Shown here piece after piece: positions 49,991-57,930 of a stretch of 64,000 bases of DNA. The DNA lies in NCBI GenBank assembly GCA_965221635.1, contig OZ244902.1:930001-994000 (forward strand). The letters are read 5' to 3'. The stretch comes from JAAXHB01 sp965221635. GTDB taxonomy: Bacteria > Actinomycetota > Acidimicrobiia > Acidimicrobiales > Aldehydirespiratoraceae. A program made the position numbers and the translations under genes. Within the stretch, counting starts at the first letter, position 1. Each line of letters begins with the position of its first letter. Under the pieces are notes generated by a model. It was given only the letters and a program-made list of their open reading frames with translations. It had not been told where the DNA came from and made no database searches.

Positions 49991-50797
49991 ATGAGCTTGT
50001 CACCCGAGGCGCGTGAAGTGGTGCTGGCCTTCGCCGACGACGAGCACATGATCGGTCAGCGCCACACCGAATGGATCGGCGTGGCGCCCTTCCTGGAGGA
50101 AGACCTGGCGATGAGCTCAATCGCCCAGGACGAGCTCGGCCACGCCGCAGCCCTGTACCAACTGCTCGTGGACGCCAGCGACCCGGCCTCAGACACCGAC
50201 TCAGCGGCCGCAAGCGCCACCGATGCCGTGCAGTCCGAGGTGGACAGGCTGGCCTTCCGACGCGAGCCTCACGAATACCGGTGCTGCGCGCTGGTGGAAC
50301 ACCCCAACGGCGACTGGGCATTTTCGCTGGTGCGGCACTGGTTGTACGACCAGGCCGAGCTGTACCGCTGGGAAGCCGTGACCGATTCGTGTCACGGGGC
50401 CCTGGCAGCCATCGCCACACGGGCTTTGCGCGAGGAGGTGTACCACCGACGCCACGCGCACGCCATGCTCACCCGCCTGGCGGAAGACCCCGAGGCGCGA
50501 CCGCGCATCGCCGGCGCCTTGGACGAAGTGCTTCCCTTGGCGGTGGCCATCTTCGAGCCCACAACGGGCGAGCCCGCCGCCCACTCCGAAGCTGTGATCA
50601 CCGCCTCGTCAAGCGACTTGCGCGCCAACTGGTGGCACGACGTATCCCAAACCCTCACCGAACTCGGCCTGGAGAGGCCCATGCCGTCCCCGGAGCCAAT
50701 CCTCCCCCAGGGCCGCCGCACGCGCAGCGAACACTTCGCGCAACTGCACAGCCAAATCAACGAAGTTCTCGACATAGCCCCCCAGGCTCCCTGGTAG
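49991..50797 (+). CDS. paaC: 1,2-phenylacetyl-CoA epoxidase subunit C
   Basis: A 268-residue ferritin-like structural partner of PaaA. It shows HTEWIGVAPFLEEDLAMSSI, QDELGHAAALYQLL and LREEVYHRRHAHAML. As in other PaaC proteins, the iron site is degenerate. GGAGAG before the ATG at 49991 decides the start over an ATG 24 bases upstream. No paaE reductase gene follows; the next gene is convergent bioB. Confidence 0.92.
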   Translation: MSLSPEAREVVLAFADDEHMIGQRHTEWIGVAPFLEEDLAMSSIAQDELGHAAALYQLLVDASDPASDTDSAAASATDAVQSEVDRLAFRREPHEYRCCALVEHPNGDWAFSLVRHWLYDQAELYRWEAVTDSCHGALAAIATRALREEVYHRRHAHAMLTRLAEDPEARPRIAGALDEVLPLAVAIFEPTTGEPAAHSEAVITASSSDLRANWWHDVSQTLTELGLERPMPSPEPILPQGRRTRSEHFAQLHSQINEVLDIAPQAPW

Positions 50798-50826
50798 CCC
50801 TCCAGGAGGCCGTCACGGCACGAGCC

Positions 50827-51870
50827 TCAGACGGCGGCTGAGAGGCTTCCTATTGGCATTTGCAGGTCGGCGAGCATGTCGAGGTCTTGTTGGGGGCTTC
50901 GGCCGAGGGTGGTGAGGTAGTTGCCCACGATCAGGGCGTTGATGCCGGCGGTCATGCCCATGGCTTGCAGGTCACGCAAGGTGATCTCACGGCCTCCGGC
51001 GTAACGCAGGATCACCGACGGCAACGCCAGTCGGAACAGCGCTATCCAGCGGATCGCCTCCAGCGCGGCCACGGGCTTGCGGATCTGCAGCGGCGTGCCC
51101 GGCCTCGGGTTCAAGAAGTTGATCGGCACCTCGCAAGGCTCCACGGCTCGAAGCTGTTCGATGAGCTCAAGGCGCTGAGCCACCGTTTCGCCCATGCCGA
51201 GCAGCACGCCACAGCACAGCTCCATCCCGGCCTCACGCACGTAGTCGCATGTTGCCACCCGCTCATCGAAGCTGTGCGTGGTGACCACCCGCCCAAAGAA
51301 CGACCTGGCCGTTTCGAGGTTGTGGTTGTAACGATGCACCCCGGCCTCGGCGAACTCGAATGCTTGTGCCCTGGTGAGGATTCCCGCGCTGATCGCCACG
51401 TTCAATCCGGTTTCGGCACGCACCAGCGCGGTGAGTTCGATGAGGCGATCCATGGTGCGCCGATCCGGGCCGCGCACAGCCAACACCATGCAAAACTCGC
51501 TGGCGCCCAGCGCGGCGGTTTCGCGGGCCGCGGCCAGCACCTCGTTTGTGTCCAGGAACGGGGTGGCCTTCACCTGGGTGTCGAAAGCGGCGGATTGGCT
51601 GCAGAAGTGGCAGTCCTCTGGGCAGCCACCGGTCTTGGCCGACAAGATGCCCTCAACCTCCACCGTCGGCCCGGCCCACGCCAGGCGAACCTCGTGCGCC
51701 AGTGCGGCCAGCGACGCAACAGACGTGTCGTCCAAAGCGGCCAACTCGGCCAACTCCGCGCCGTTCAGGTTGCGGCGCTCGTCCAGGAGCGCCTCGGCGG
51801 CGCGGCCCAACAACTCACGGGCGCTTCCCGGTGCGCTCGGCACCGTCACCGTCTCAAGTGTTGTGGACAT
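50827..51870 (-). CDS. bioB: Biotin synthase
   Basis: A 347-residue radical-SAM enzyme inserting sulfur into dethiobiotin. The 4Fe-4S motif CPEDCHFC is in LSAKTGGCPEDCHFCSQS. LNPRPGTPLQ and a C-terminal Arg-rich strand ILRYAGGREITL match the family; the 2Fe-2S-binding Cys is in ELCCGVLLGMGET. Other bio genes are not in the window. It is the last leftward gene after the ABC importer block and 27 bp before livG's stop, so it may be read through from it. Confidence 0.95.
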   Translation of the reverse strand: MSTTLETVTVPSAPGSARELLGRAAEALLDERRNLNGAELAELAALDDTSVASLAALAHEVRLAWAGPTVEVEGILSAKTGGCPEDCHFCSQSAAFDTQVKATPFLDTNEVLAAARETAALGASEFCMVLAVRGPDRRTMDRLIELTALVRAETGLNVAISAGILTRAQAFEFAEAGVHRYNHNLETARSFFGRVVTTHSFDERVATCDYVREAGMELCCGVLLGMGETVAQRLELIEQLRAVEPCEVPINFLNPRPGTPLQIRKPVAALEAIRWIALFRLALPSVILRYAGGREITLRDLQAMGMTAGINALIVGNYLTTLGRSPQQDLDMLADLQMPIGSLSAAV

Positions 51871-51896
51871 GGCCGGTCGGCCCCGAGGGTGTGCGG

Positions 51897-52718
51897 TCAG
51901 CCTTGTACCGAGAGATCGCTGCTGCCCAGATAAGCGGCAATCACCTGCGGGTCGTTTTGAACCTGCTGTGGCGGGCCCTCGGCGATGCGCTGACCGAAGT
52001 CCAGCACCATCACACGGTCGGCGATGTCCATCACCAACTCCATGTCGTGTTCCACCATCAACAAGCTGATCCCCAGCTCGCGGCGAATGTCGAGAATGAA
52101 CCGGGCCATGTCCTCGGTTTCCTCGAGGTTCATCCCGGCAACCGGCTCGTCCAGCATCAACAGCTCGGGTTCCATGGCCAGCGCCCTGCCGAGCTCCACC
52201 CGCTTCTGGAAGCCGTAAGGCAGCAGCGCCACCGGGTGCTTGCGCCAGCGTTCGATCTCCAGGAAGTCGATGATGTCCTCAACCTTGCGGCGGTGGGCGA
52301 TTTCTTCGCGTTTGGCTTTGCCCACCCACACCGCACCGGCCAGGAAGGATCCGGTCATGCGGATGTGGCGGCCGGTGAGCAGGTTGTCCAGCACGGTCAT
52401 CTGTGGGAACAGTTCGATGTTCTGAAAGGTGCGGGCGATGCCGAGGCGGGCCACACGATCGGGACGTTCGCCCATTATCGAGGCGCCCTTCCAGCGAATG
52501 TCGCCCGTTTGGGGCTGGTACACCTGCGAGATCGAGTTGAAGATCGAGGTCTTGCCCGCGCCGTTGGGGCCGATTATGGAAAACAGCTCGCCGTGGCGCA
52601 CCTGGAAGGACACCTCGTTGATCGCGGTCACCCCGCCGAAGCGCAACGAGATGTTGTCCACCTCCAGCAAGGCCTGCCCGTTGGGCGCCTGATCGGTGGA
52701 AGCCTGATCGGTGCTCAC
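51897..52718 (-). CDS. livG: Branched-chain-amino-acid-type ABC transporter ATPase (LivG)
   Basis: A 273-residue ATPase. Walker A IIGPNGAGKTSIFNSI, signature LPYGFQKRVELGRALAMEP and Walker B LLMLDEPVAGMN are intact, with DIRRELGISLLMVEHDM supplying the switch His. It is the LivG type by its insert after Walker A. The N-terminus begins with the duplicated pentapeptide STDQA-STDQA, coded by a 15-bp tandem repeat. The GTG at 52718 with GGAGAAGGGA upstream is chosen; the frame is open 10 codons further. Confidence 0.88.
   Translation of the reverse strand: MSTDQASTDQAPNGQALLEVDNISLRFGGVTAINEVSFQVRHGELFSIIGPNGAGKTSIFNSISQVYQPQTGDIRWKGASIMGERPDRVARLGIARTFQNIELFPQMTVLDNLLTGRHIRMTGSFLAGAVWVGKAKREEIAHRRKVEDIIDFLEIERWRKHPVALLPYGFQKRVELGRALAMEPELLMLDEPVAGMNLEETEDMARFILDIRRELGISLLMVEHDMELVMDIADRVMVLDFGQRIAEGPPQQVQNDPQVIAAYLGSSDLSVQG
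52687..52716. repeat. 15-bp tandem duplication in the start of livG
   Basis: GCCTGATCGGTGGAA is followed by GCCTGATCGGTGCTC. It codes for a repeated STDQA at the protein's disordered N-terminus. Confidence 0.8.
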
Positions 52719-52750
52719 GTGCGAGTTCCCTTCTCCAACCGCTGCCACTG

Positions 52751-52795
52751 GGCCACAGGCAACAGGGCCACAGGCAACAGGGCCAGGGGCAACTG
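52751..52795. repeat. Three tandem 15-bp units between livF and livG
   Basis: GGCCACAGGCAACAG occurs twice exactly, with a third degenerate copy. It lies in the short gap before livG. Confidence 0.85.
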
Positions 52796-52800
52796 GACGC

Positions 52801-53595
52801 TCATGACAGCCACCGCTTGCGGCGCTTGTAGTGCTTCACGTCACGGAACGATTTGCGCTCGCCGCCCTCGCCACGCATGCCCAGGTAAAACTCCCGCACG
52901 TCCTCGTCGGCGAGAAGCTTGCCGGGCTCGCCGTCCATCACCACCTTGCCGGACTCCATGATGTAGCCGTAGTGCGCTATCGACAGCGCCATCATGGCGT
53001 TCTGCTCGATCAGCAGCACCGCAACGCCCTGCTTGTTGATGTCGGTGATGATGTCGCGAATCTGTTCGATCAGCATCGGCGCGAGGCCCAGCGACGGCTC
53101 GTCGAGGATCAACAGCTTGGGACTGGCCATCAGGGCCCGCCCGATCGCCAGCATTTGCTGCTCGCCACCGGACAGGTAACCAGCGGTGTCACGACGACGC
53201 GGCTTGAGCACCGGGAACAGATCCATCACGCGTTCATACGCGGCGGCGTTCGCACCCTTGTCGCGCACGGTGAAGGCACCGGTAGTGAGGTTCTCGTCCA
53301 CCGTCAACTCGGCGAAGACCCGCCGTCCCTCCATCACCTGGGTGATTCCGGACTCCACGATGTGCGACGGTTTGGCCTTGGAAATGTCCTCACCGTTGAA
53401 GGTGATCGAACCCTTGGTGATGTCGCCCTCGTGTACGTCGAGCAAACCGGCCACCGCTCGCACGGTGGTGGTCTTGCCTGCGCCGTTGGCGCCGAGCAGC
53501 GCCACGATCTGATTGTCGGGCACCTCTATCGACAGGCCGCGCAACACGAGGATCACCTCGTTGTAAACAACCTCGAGGTTGGCGACTTCAAGCAT
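52801..53595 (-). CDS. livF: Branched-chain-amino-acid-type ABC transporter ATPase (LivF)
   Basis: A 264-residue ATPase with Walker A LLGANGAGKTTTVRAV, signature YLSGGEQQMLAIGRALM and Walker B LLILDEPSLGLAP. The LivF type is indicated by the compact length and the DITKGSITFNGEDIS segment. A basic tail (KHYKRRKRWL) is unusual. It pairs with LivG to drive the LivH/LivM channel. It follows the substrate-binding protein after a 219-bp gap with a hairpin. Confidence 0.88.
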   Translation of the reverse strand: MLEVANLEVVYNEVILVLRGLSIEVPDNQIVALLGANGAGKTTTVRAVAGLLDVHEGDITKGSITFNGEDISKAKPSHIVESGITQVMEGRRVFAELTVDENLTTGAFTVRDKGANAAAYERVMDLFPVLKPRRRDTAGYLSGGEQQMLAIGRALMASPKLLILDEPSLGLAPMLIEQIRDIITDINKQGVAVLLIEQNAMMALSIAHYGYIMESGKVVMDGEPGKLLADEDVREFYLGMRGEGGERKSFRDVKHYKRRKRWLS

Positions 53596-53638
53596 GGGAT
53601 CGAACGAACTTCCCTCGTTGACCGTGAGCGGTGTTCAC

Positions 53639-53690
53639 AATCCCGGTGGCGGGACGACGCTCGGGTGCGCCGACGCCGTCCCGCCCGGGA
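53639..53690 (-). terminator. Hairpin between the binding-protein gene and livF
   Basis: ATCCCGGTGGCGGGAC (53639-53654) pairs with GTCCCGCCCGGGAT (53677-53690) with a 2-base bulge. A smaller CCGGCC/GGCCGG stem follows at 53708-53721. There is no T tract. It probably lowers expression of livFG relative to the abundant binding protein or protects the mRNA 3' end. Confidence 0.5.
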
Positions 53691-53814
53691 TCATCACAGG
53701 ACCGCACCCGGCCAAGGCCGGACGATCCTGCATTTGGACTTGTTGCCCATGCCCACAACCCGAGCGTCGCACCACTGGGCACACCACTCGGATTGCAGGC
53801 TCGGTCTCAGGGCC

Positions 53815-55404
53815 TCAGGAGGCCTTGAAACAGGGCTCGTAGGTCCAGTTGAGGGCTGTTTCGGAGGCGTATGGGCCCTTGATGAGGGTGAAGCCGTTGT
53901 TGCCGCCCTCTTCGAGCACTGTCACGCCCGGGGTGTACAGCGACATGTCCACGTCGTAGAGGTAGGTCTCCCGCACGATGTTGTCGTTGGGATCGCCGCT
54001 CCAGGTCTGGTCCGGCGCCAAGCCCTGCAGGTCAACGGTGAGGGTCTTGGCCGCCTCGAGCACACCGGCTCGGGTGAGGTCACCGTTGGTGATCGCCGCG
54101 TCGAGGATCTGAGTGGCAATCAGGCCCTCGATCCAGGAGATCACGTACACATCGTCAAACGGTGCGTCGGGCCGGAACTCGCGCATTGCCGCGATCATGT
54201 CCTGCATGCCCTGGGATTCGCCCACGTCCCACAGCACCGAGTAGTACGAGTGGGTGTAGTACTGGTCGGCAAGCTCCGCTACGCCGGTGTTGAGCAGCAG
54301 CGGGTTCCAGGATGGGCCGTTGCCCGACCACTGGCCGGTGAAGCCCGCGGCGACCGCGCCACCAAGCAGCTCAGCCATGATGGTGGGGTTGGTGGTGAGC
54401 CAAACCCAGTCGGCGCCGGACTCGACGATCCCGGTGATCACCGGGGTCTGATCGGCGCCGGGCACCACAGCACCCTGACCGTCGTAAACGATCTCAAGGG
54501 CCAGAGCCTCGGCTGCGACCTTCACGCCCTCTGCGCCGTCCTCGCCGTAGTCACCGGGGAACGAGGCGATGGCCACCTTGTTGCCGTAGGTCTCGGACAT
54601 GTAGGTGGCGCCGTTCATGGCCTCGATGCAGTAGTTGGCCTGCACCTCGAACACGTTCTGACCGATCTCGGGATCGGCCCAGCCCGAATACCACGACAGC
54701 GGCACGGCGGCCATCTGGTCTCTGACGAGCGCCTCCGCGGTGGCGGCTGTGTGTGGTGACCCGGTGGACGTGGAGAACATCACCACGCTCTCGGGACCGT
54801 CACCGGACATGATCTCGTAGTTCTCGAGGTGGTTGGGCACCTGGTAGGCGTTGTCGAGAATCACCGGCTCGACCGTCCAGCCCTGAATGCCTCCACGATC
54901 GTTGAGCCACTCCCAGTACACCTCGTGACCGTCGGTGATCTTGGTGGTCAACGGAGCGAACGCGCCTGAGAGGTCGGTGTTCACGCCCACTCGGATCACC
55001 TTCTCGTCGGCGTCCACACCGAGCCCGGTTGTGATCATCATCTCCTCTTCGGGCTCTTCAATGATGATACGGTCGAGTTCCGCCGATGCTCGAGCCGCCT
55101 CTTCGGCAGCGGCGGCGGCGGTTGCCTGGGCGGCCGCAACCTCGGCCTCCAAGTCCTCGATCATCGCGGCAGCCTCGGCGTTACCGGCCGCGGCCTCGTC
55201 GAGCGCGTCCTGCAGCTCCTGTTCCGCCGCGGCTGCGTCCGCCGCCGCGCTCTCAGCCTCGCTCTGGGCTGCTGCCAGGTTTGCGGCGGCTTCGTCCGCG
55301 GCGGCTGAATCGGCGGCGGTGTCGTCGCCGTCGTCACCACCACAGGCCGCCGCCACGAACGCCAGCACGCACAACAGCGCAACCAGTGCTCTCAGCTTCT
55401 TCAT
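53815..55404 (-). CDS. ABC transporter substrate-binding lipoprotein (LivK-like)
   Basis: A 529-residue periplasm-side binding protein. The lipobox FVAAACGG lies at the end of a signal peptide (Cys at about residue 21). An alanine/glutamate-rich stretch of about 85 residues follows, likely a long helix or coiled coil holding the ligand domain away from the membrane. The type I binding domain then begins at VIRVGVNTDLSGAFAPLTTK. GGAGGGAG precedes the ATG; the frame is open 19 codons further. With an acyl-CoA ligase upstream, the ligand could be a carboxylic acid and not an amino acid; this is inference. Confidence 0.88.
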   Translation of the reverse strand: MKKLRALVALLCVLAFVAAACGGDDGDDTAADSAAADEAAANLAAAQSEAESAAADAAAAEQELQDALDEAAAGNAEAAAMIEDLEAEVAAAQATAAAAAEEAARASAELDRIIIEEPEEEMMITTGLGVDADEKVIRVGVNTDLSGAFAPLTTKITDGHEVYWEWLNDRGGIQGWTVEPVILDNAYQVPNHLENYEIMSGDGPESVVMFSTSTGSPHTAATAEALVRDQMAAVPLSWYSGWADPEIGQNVFEVQANYCIEAMNGATYMSETYGNKVAIASFPGDYGEDGAEGVKVAAEALALEIVYDGQGAVVPGADQTPVITGIVESGADWVWLTTNPTIMAELLGGAVAAGFTGQWSGNGPSWNPLLLNTGVAELADQYYTHSYYSVLWDVGESQGMQDMIAAMREFRPDAPFDDVYVISWIEGLIATQILDAAITNGDLTRAGVLEAAKTLTVDLQGLAPDQTWSGDPNDNIVRETYLYDVDMSLYTPGVTVLEEGGNNGFTLIKGPYASETALNWTYEPCFKAS

Positions 55405-55480
55405 CTTTGTCTCCCTCCATTTCGGGTTTCGATCCGGCAGCACCTCCGGAGGTGCTGCCACAGTGCGAAAAACTAGCCGT

Positions 55481-56731
55481 TCAGTAGCTGAACGGCCATC
55501 GCTTCCAGTAGTTGCGTATGCGGATCCAGATGCCGAACAGGCCCAGCGGCTCCGCGATCAGGAACACCACGATCAGCACACCGAACAGCACGATGTTCCA
55601 GTCGAAAACACTCAGCGTCCAACCAGGGGTCTGGATTTCGGTGTTGATCACACCGAAATCGCCTTTCTCGCTTAGCACAAGCGCGGAAACCGCGCCGGTG
55701 ATCCCACCCTCGGCCTGCTCGAGCCACTTTGTGATCTCCTCCACGAAGTGCGGCACCATCACCACGAAGAACGTTCCCACGGCAGTGCCGGCGGTGGTGC
55801 CCGCGCCGCCTATCAACAAGATGGCTATGAACTCCACCGACAGGAACAAGCTGAACTCGATGGCGAGCACCCGGTTCGACAGTGCCGCAAAGAGTGCCCC
55901 TGCCACCCCGGCGTAAAACGACGACACTCCGAAGGCGATCAGCTTGTAGCGGAACTCGTGAACGCCCATCACCTCGGCGGCGATGTCGCGGTCTCGTATG
56001 GCTTGCAAGGCCCGGCCGGTGCGGCTGCGCAAAATGTTCTTGGCCATCAGCGTGAAGCCGATGGTGAGCACCAGCAGGAACAAGTACTGCTTTTGGCCGT
56101 CGCTCGCGTCGAACCACAGCCAGCGCCCGTCCGAGGACAAATCCACCAGTGGTGTCTCCTCCTTCCACAGGCGAATGTCCAACTCCGGGAACTCGCGACC
56201 CAACCCTGGCGGACCGGCGATCTTGCGGCCCCAACTTGTGTTGCCCAGGTGGATCCCAACGAACACCAAACCCAGCGTCACCACCGCCAGGTACAGGCCC
56301 CGCAGGCGAACCGCCACCGGCGACACCGCCACCCCCACCAACGCGGCGGCGATCCCGGCGCCGGGCAGCCACACCCAGATGGGAAGCGAATGCCCCCAGG
56401 TGGTCTCACCGCTGGTGCCGCCCAGATAAACCGCTGCGCAGGCGCCCACACCCATGAAGAACGCGTGACCGAGCGACACCTGACCACCAACCCCGCTGAG
56501 CAGGTTCAAGCCGAGCGCGGCGATCAGGAACACCAGCGTGATAGAGGCCGGGAACAACCACTCGCTGTCGCCCAGGAAACGAACCAACGGGATCTGGTTG
56601 ATCACCGGCAGGTCGAAAGGCATCAGGAACAGCACCGCCACAAAGGCCGCGAAGACGGCCTTTTGGGTCCAAGTGGGCAGAAGCTGCGCCTCCTGGCGGT
56701 AGTTGGTGTAGAGGTTTGGTCGGCCGAACAC
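55481..56731 (-). CDS. livM: Branched-chain-amino-acid-type ABC permease (LivM)
   Basis: A 416-residue membrane permease with about 10 helices. LGLNLLSGVGGQVSLGHAFF and IRDRDIAAEVMGVHEFRYKL are the LivM hallmarks, the latter being the ATPase-contact loop. FILLIGGAGT-type sequence (AILLIGGAGTTAGTAVG) follows. GTG 56731 is chosen for the AGGAGG 11 bases before it; a TTG nine codons earlier is the alternative. Two large extracytoplasmic segments (around GWDLSSDGRW) are longer than in E. coli LivM. Confidence 0.87.
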   Translation of the reverse strand: MFGRPNLYTNYRQEAQLLPTWTQKAVFAAFVAVLFLMPFDLPVINQIPLVRFLGDSEWLFPASITLVFLIAALGLNLLSGVGGQVSLGHAFFMGVGACAAVYLGGTSGETTWGHSLPIWVWLPGAGIAAALVGVAVSPVAVRLRGLYLAVVTLGLVFVGIHLGNTSWGRKIAGPPGLGREFPELDIRLWKEETPLVDLSSDGRWLWFDASDGQKQYLFLLVLTIGFTLMAKNILRSRTGRALQAIRDRDIAAEVMGVHEFRYKLIAFGVSSFYAGVAGALFAALSNRVLAIEFSLFLSVEFIAILLIGGAGTTAGTAVGTFFVVMVPHFVEEITKWLEQAEGGITGAVSALVLSEKGDFGVINTEIQTPGWTLSVFDWNIVLFGVLIVVFLIAEPLGLFGIWIRIRNYWKRWPFSY

Positions 56732-56807
56732 GATGCTCAGATCCTCCTCGCCCGACAATGCCCGCCGAGCGGCATCGCCGGCTGCGTGACGCCACGGTGT
56801 GTCATCG

Positions 56808-57884
56808 TCACACCCTCCGGATCTCGGGAGTTCCGAAAAGGCCGTAGGGCCGCACCAGCAAGCCGATGATCATCACGATGTAGGGAACAATCAACGGGTA
56901 ACCGGCGCCAAGCCACGAAGTGTTGGCCGCCGCGTACTGACCGGCGTAGATCTCGGCAACTCCCACGATCATGCCGCCGAGCAGGGCCCCGGTGACCGAA
57001 TCGAGCCCCCCGAGGATCACCGCCGGGAGAGCCCGGAAGGCAATGTTGGCCGTTTCCTGATCCACTGACAGGGTTTGGTCGATGGGAGGCTGCGTGGCGA
57101 AGATGCCTCCCACCGCGGCCAGCACCGACCCCGACGCCCAGGCGAACGCGAACACCCGGCCCACGTTGATCCCCTGCGCCATGGCGGCTTCCTGATCGAA
57201 CGCCACCGCACGCATGGCGATGCCGAGCCTTGAGCGGTAAAAGAAGTACACCGCCACGAACGCCACGGCTGCTGTGATGGTGGCGGCAATGAAGCTCCAG
57301 TTGATGAAGGCGTCGCCCACCGAGAACCCTCCGGTTCCCCAGGGCACCCCGGTGGAGCGGAACTCCGTCTCCACGGCGTCGTTGTTGAACACCCTCAGCA
57401 CGATCTCCAACCCCAGGGTGATCACCGCCACCGAGAACAGCGGCTCTCCCACCATGGGACGGATCGCCACCCGTTCCACCACCAGACCCAGCAGCGCCGC
57501 GAACGCCAGAGCCACCACCAGGCTCACCGCCCAGCCAATCCACTCCGCGCGGCCGAGGTCGTTGAGGGGATTGGAGAGGGTGGTGAAGGGAATGTGGTCG
57601 TCGGTGACCATGAACGTGAGGAACAACGCGCCCGAAGCGGCCAACGCCCCCTGGGCGAAGTTGATGGTTTGGGTGGCCTTGAAGATCAGCACGAAACCGA
57701 GCGCGATCAGCGCGTACACCGACCCCAGGCCCAGTGCCTTCATGAACGTCTGGAAGAACAGCTCCGGGTCTCGCACGAGCTGAACCAGGCCGAACAGGCC
57801 CAGCACTCCGAGCAGCCCCACAAGGAAAGCCTGCGGAGCCCCCTGGAGAAGGTTGGTGCGCAAGCGCCCGGCGACCTCGCTCAT
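56808..57884 (-). CDS. livH: Branched-chain-amino-acid-type ABC permease (LivH)
   Basis: A 358-residue membrane permease. SVYALIALGFVLIFKATQTI and NFAQGALAASGALFLTFMV are the LivH opening, SRLGIAMRAVAFDQEAAMAQ is the ATPase-contact loop and ALPAVILGGLDSVTGALLGG the terminal hallmark. About 60 residues longer than E. coli LivH, mainly at the N-terminus. It lies 46 bp after the acyl-CoA ligase gene. Confidence 0.9.
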   Translation of the reverse strand: MSEVAGRLRTNLLQGAPQAFLVGLLGVLGLFGLVQLVRDPELFFQTFMKALGLGSVYALIALGFVLIFKATQTINFAQGALAASGALFLTFMVTDDHIPFTTLSNPLNDLGRAEWIGWAVSLVVALAFAALLGLVVERVAIRPMVGEPLFSVAVITLGLEIVLRVFNNDAVETEFRSTGVPWGTGGFSVGDAFINWSFIAATITAAVAFVAVYFFYRSRLGIAMRAVAFDQEAAMAQGINVGRVFAFAWASGSVLAAVGGIFATQPPIDQTLSVDQETANIAFRALPAVILGGLDSVTGALLGGMIVGVAEIYAGQYAAANTSWLGAGYPLIVPYIVMIIGLLVRPYGLFGTPEIRRV

Positions 57885-57930
57885 GGCATCGACCAGTCTT
57901 TACGGCAACCCGCGACCCGAGACGCAGCCA

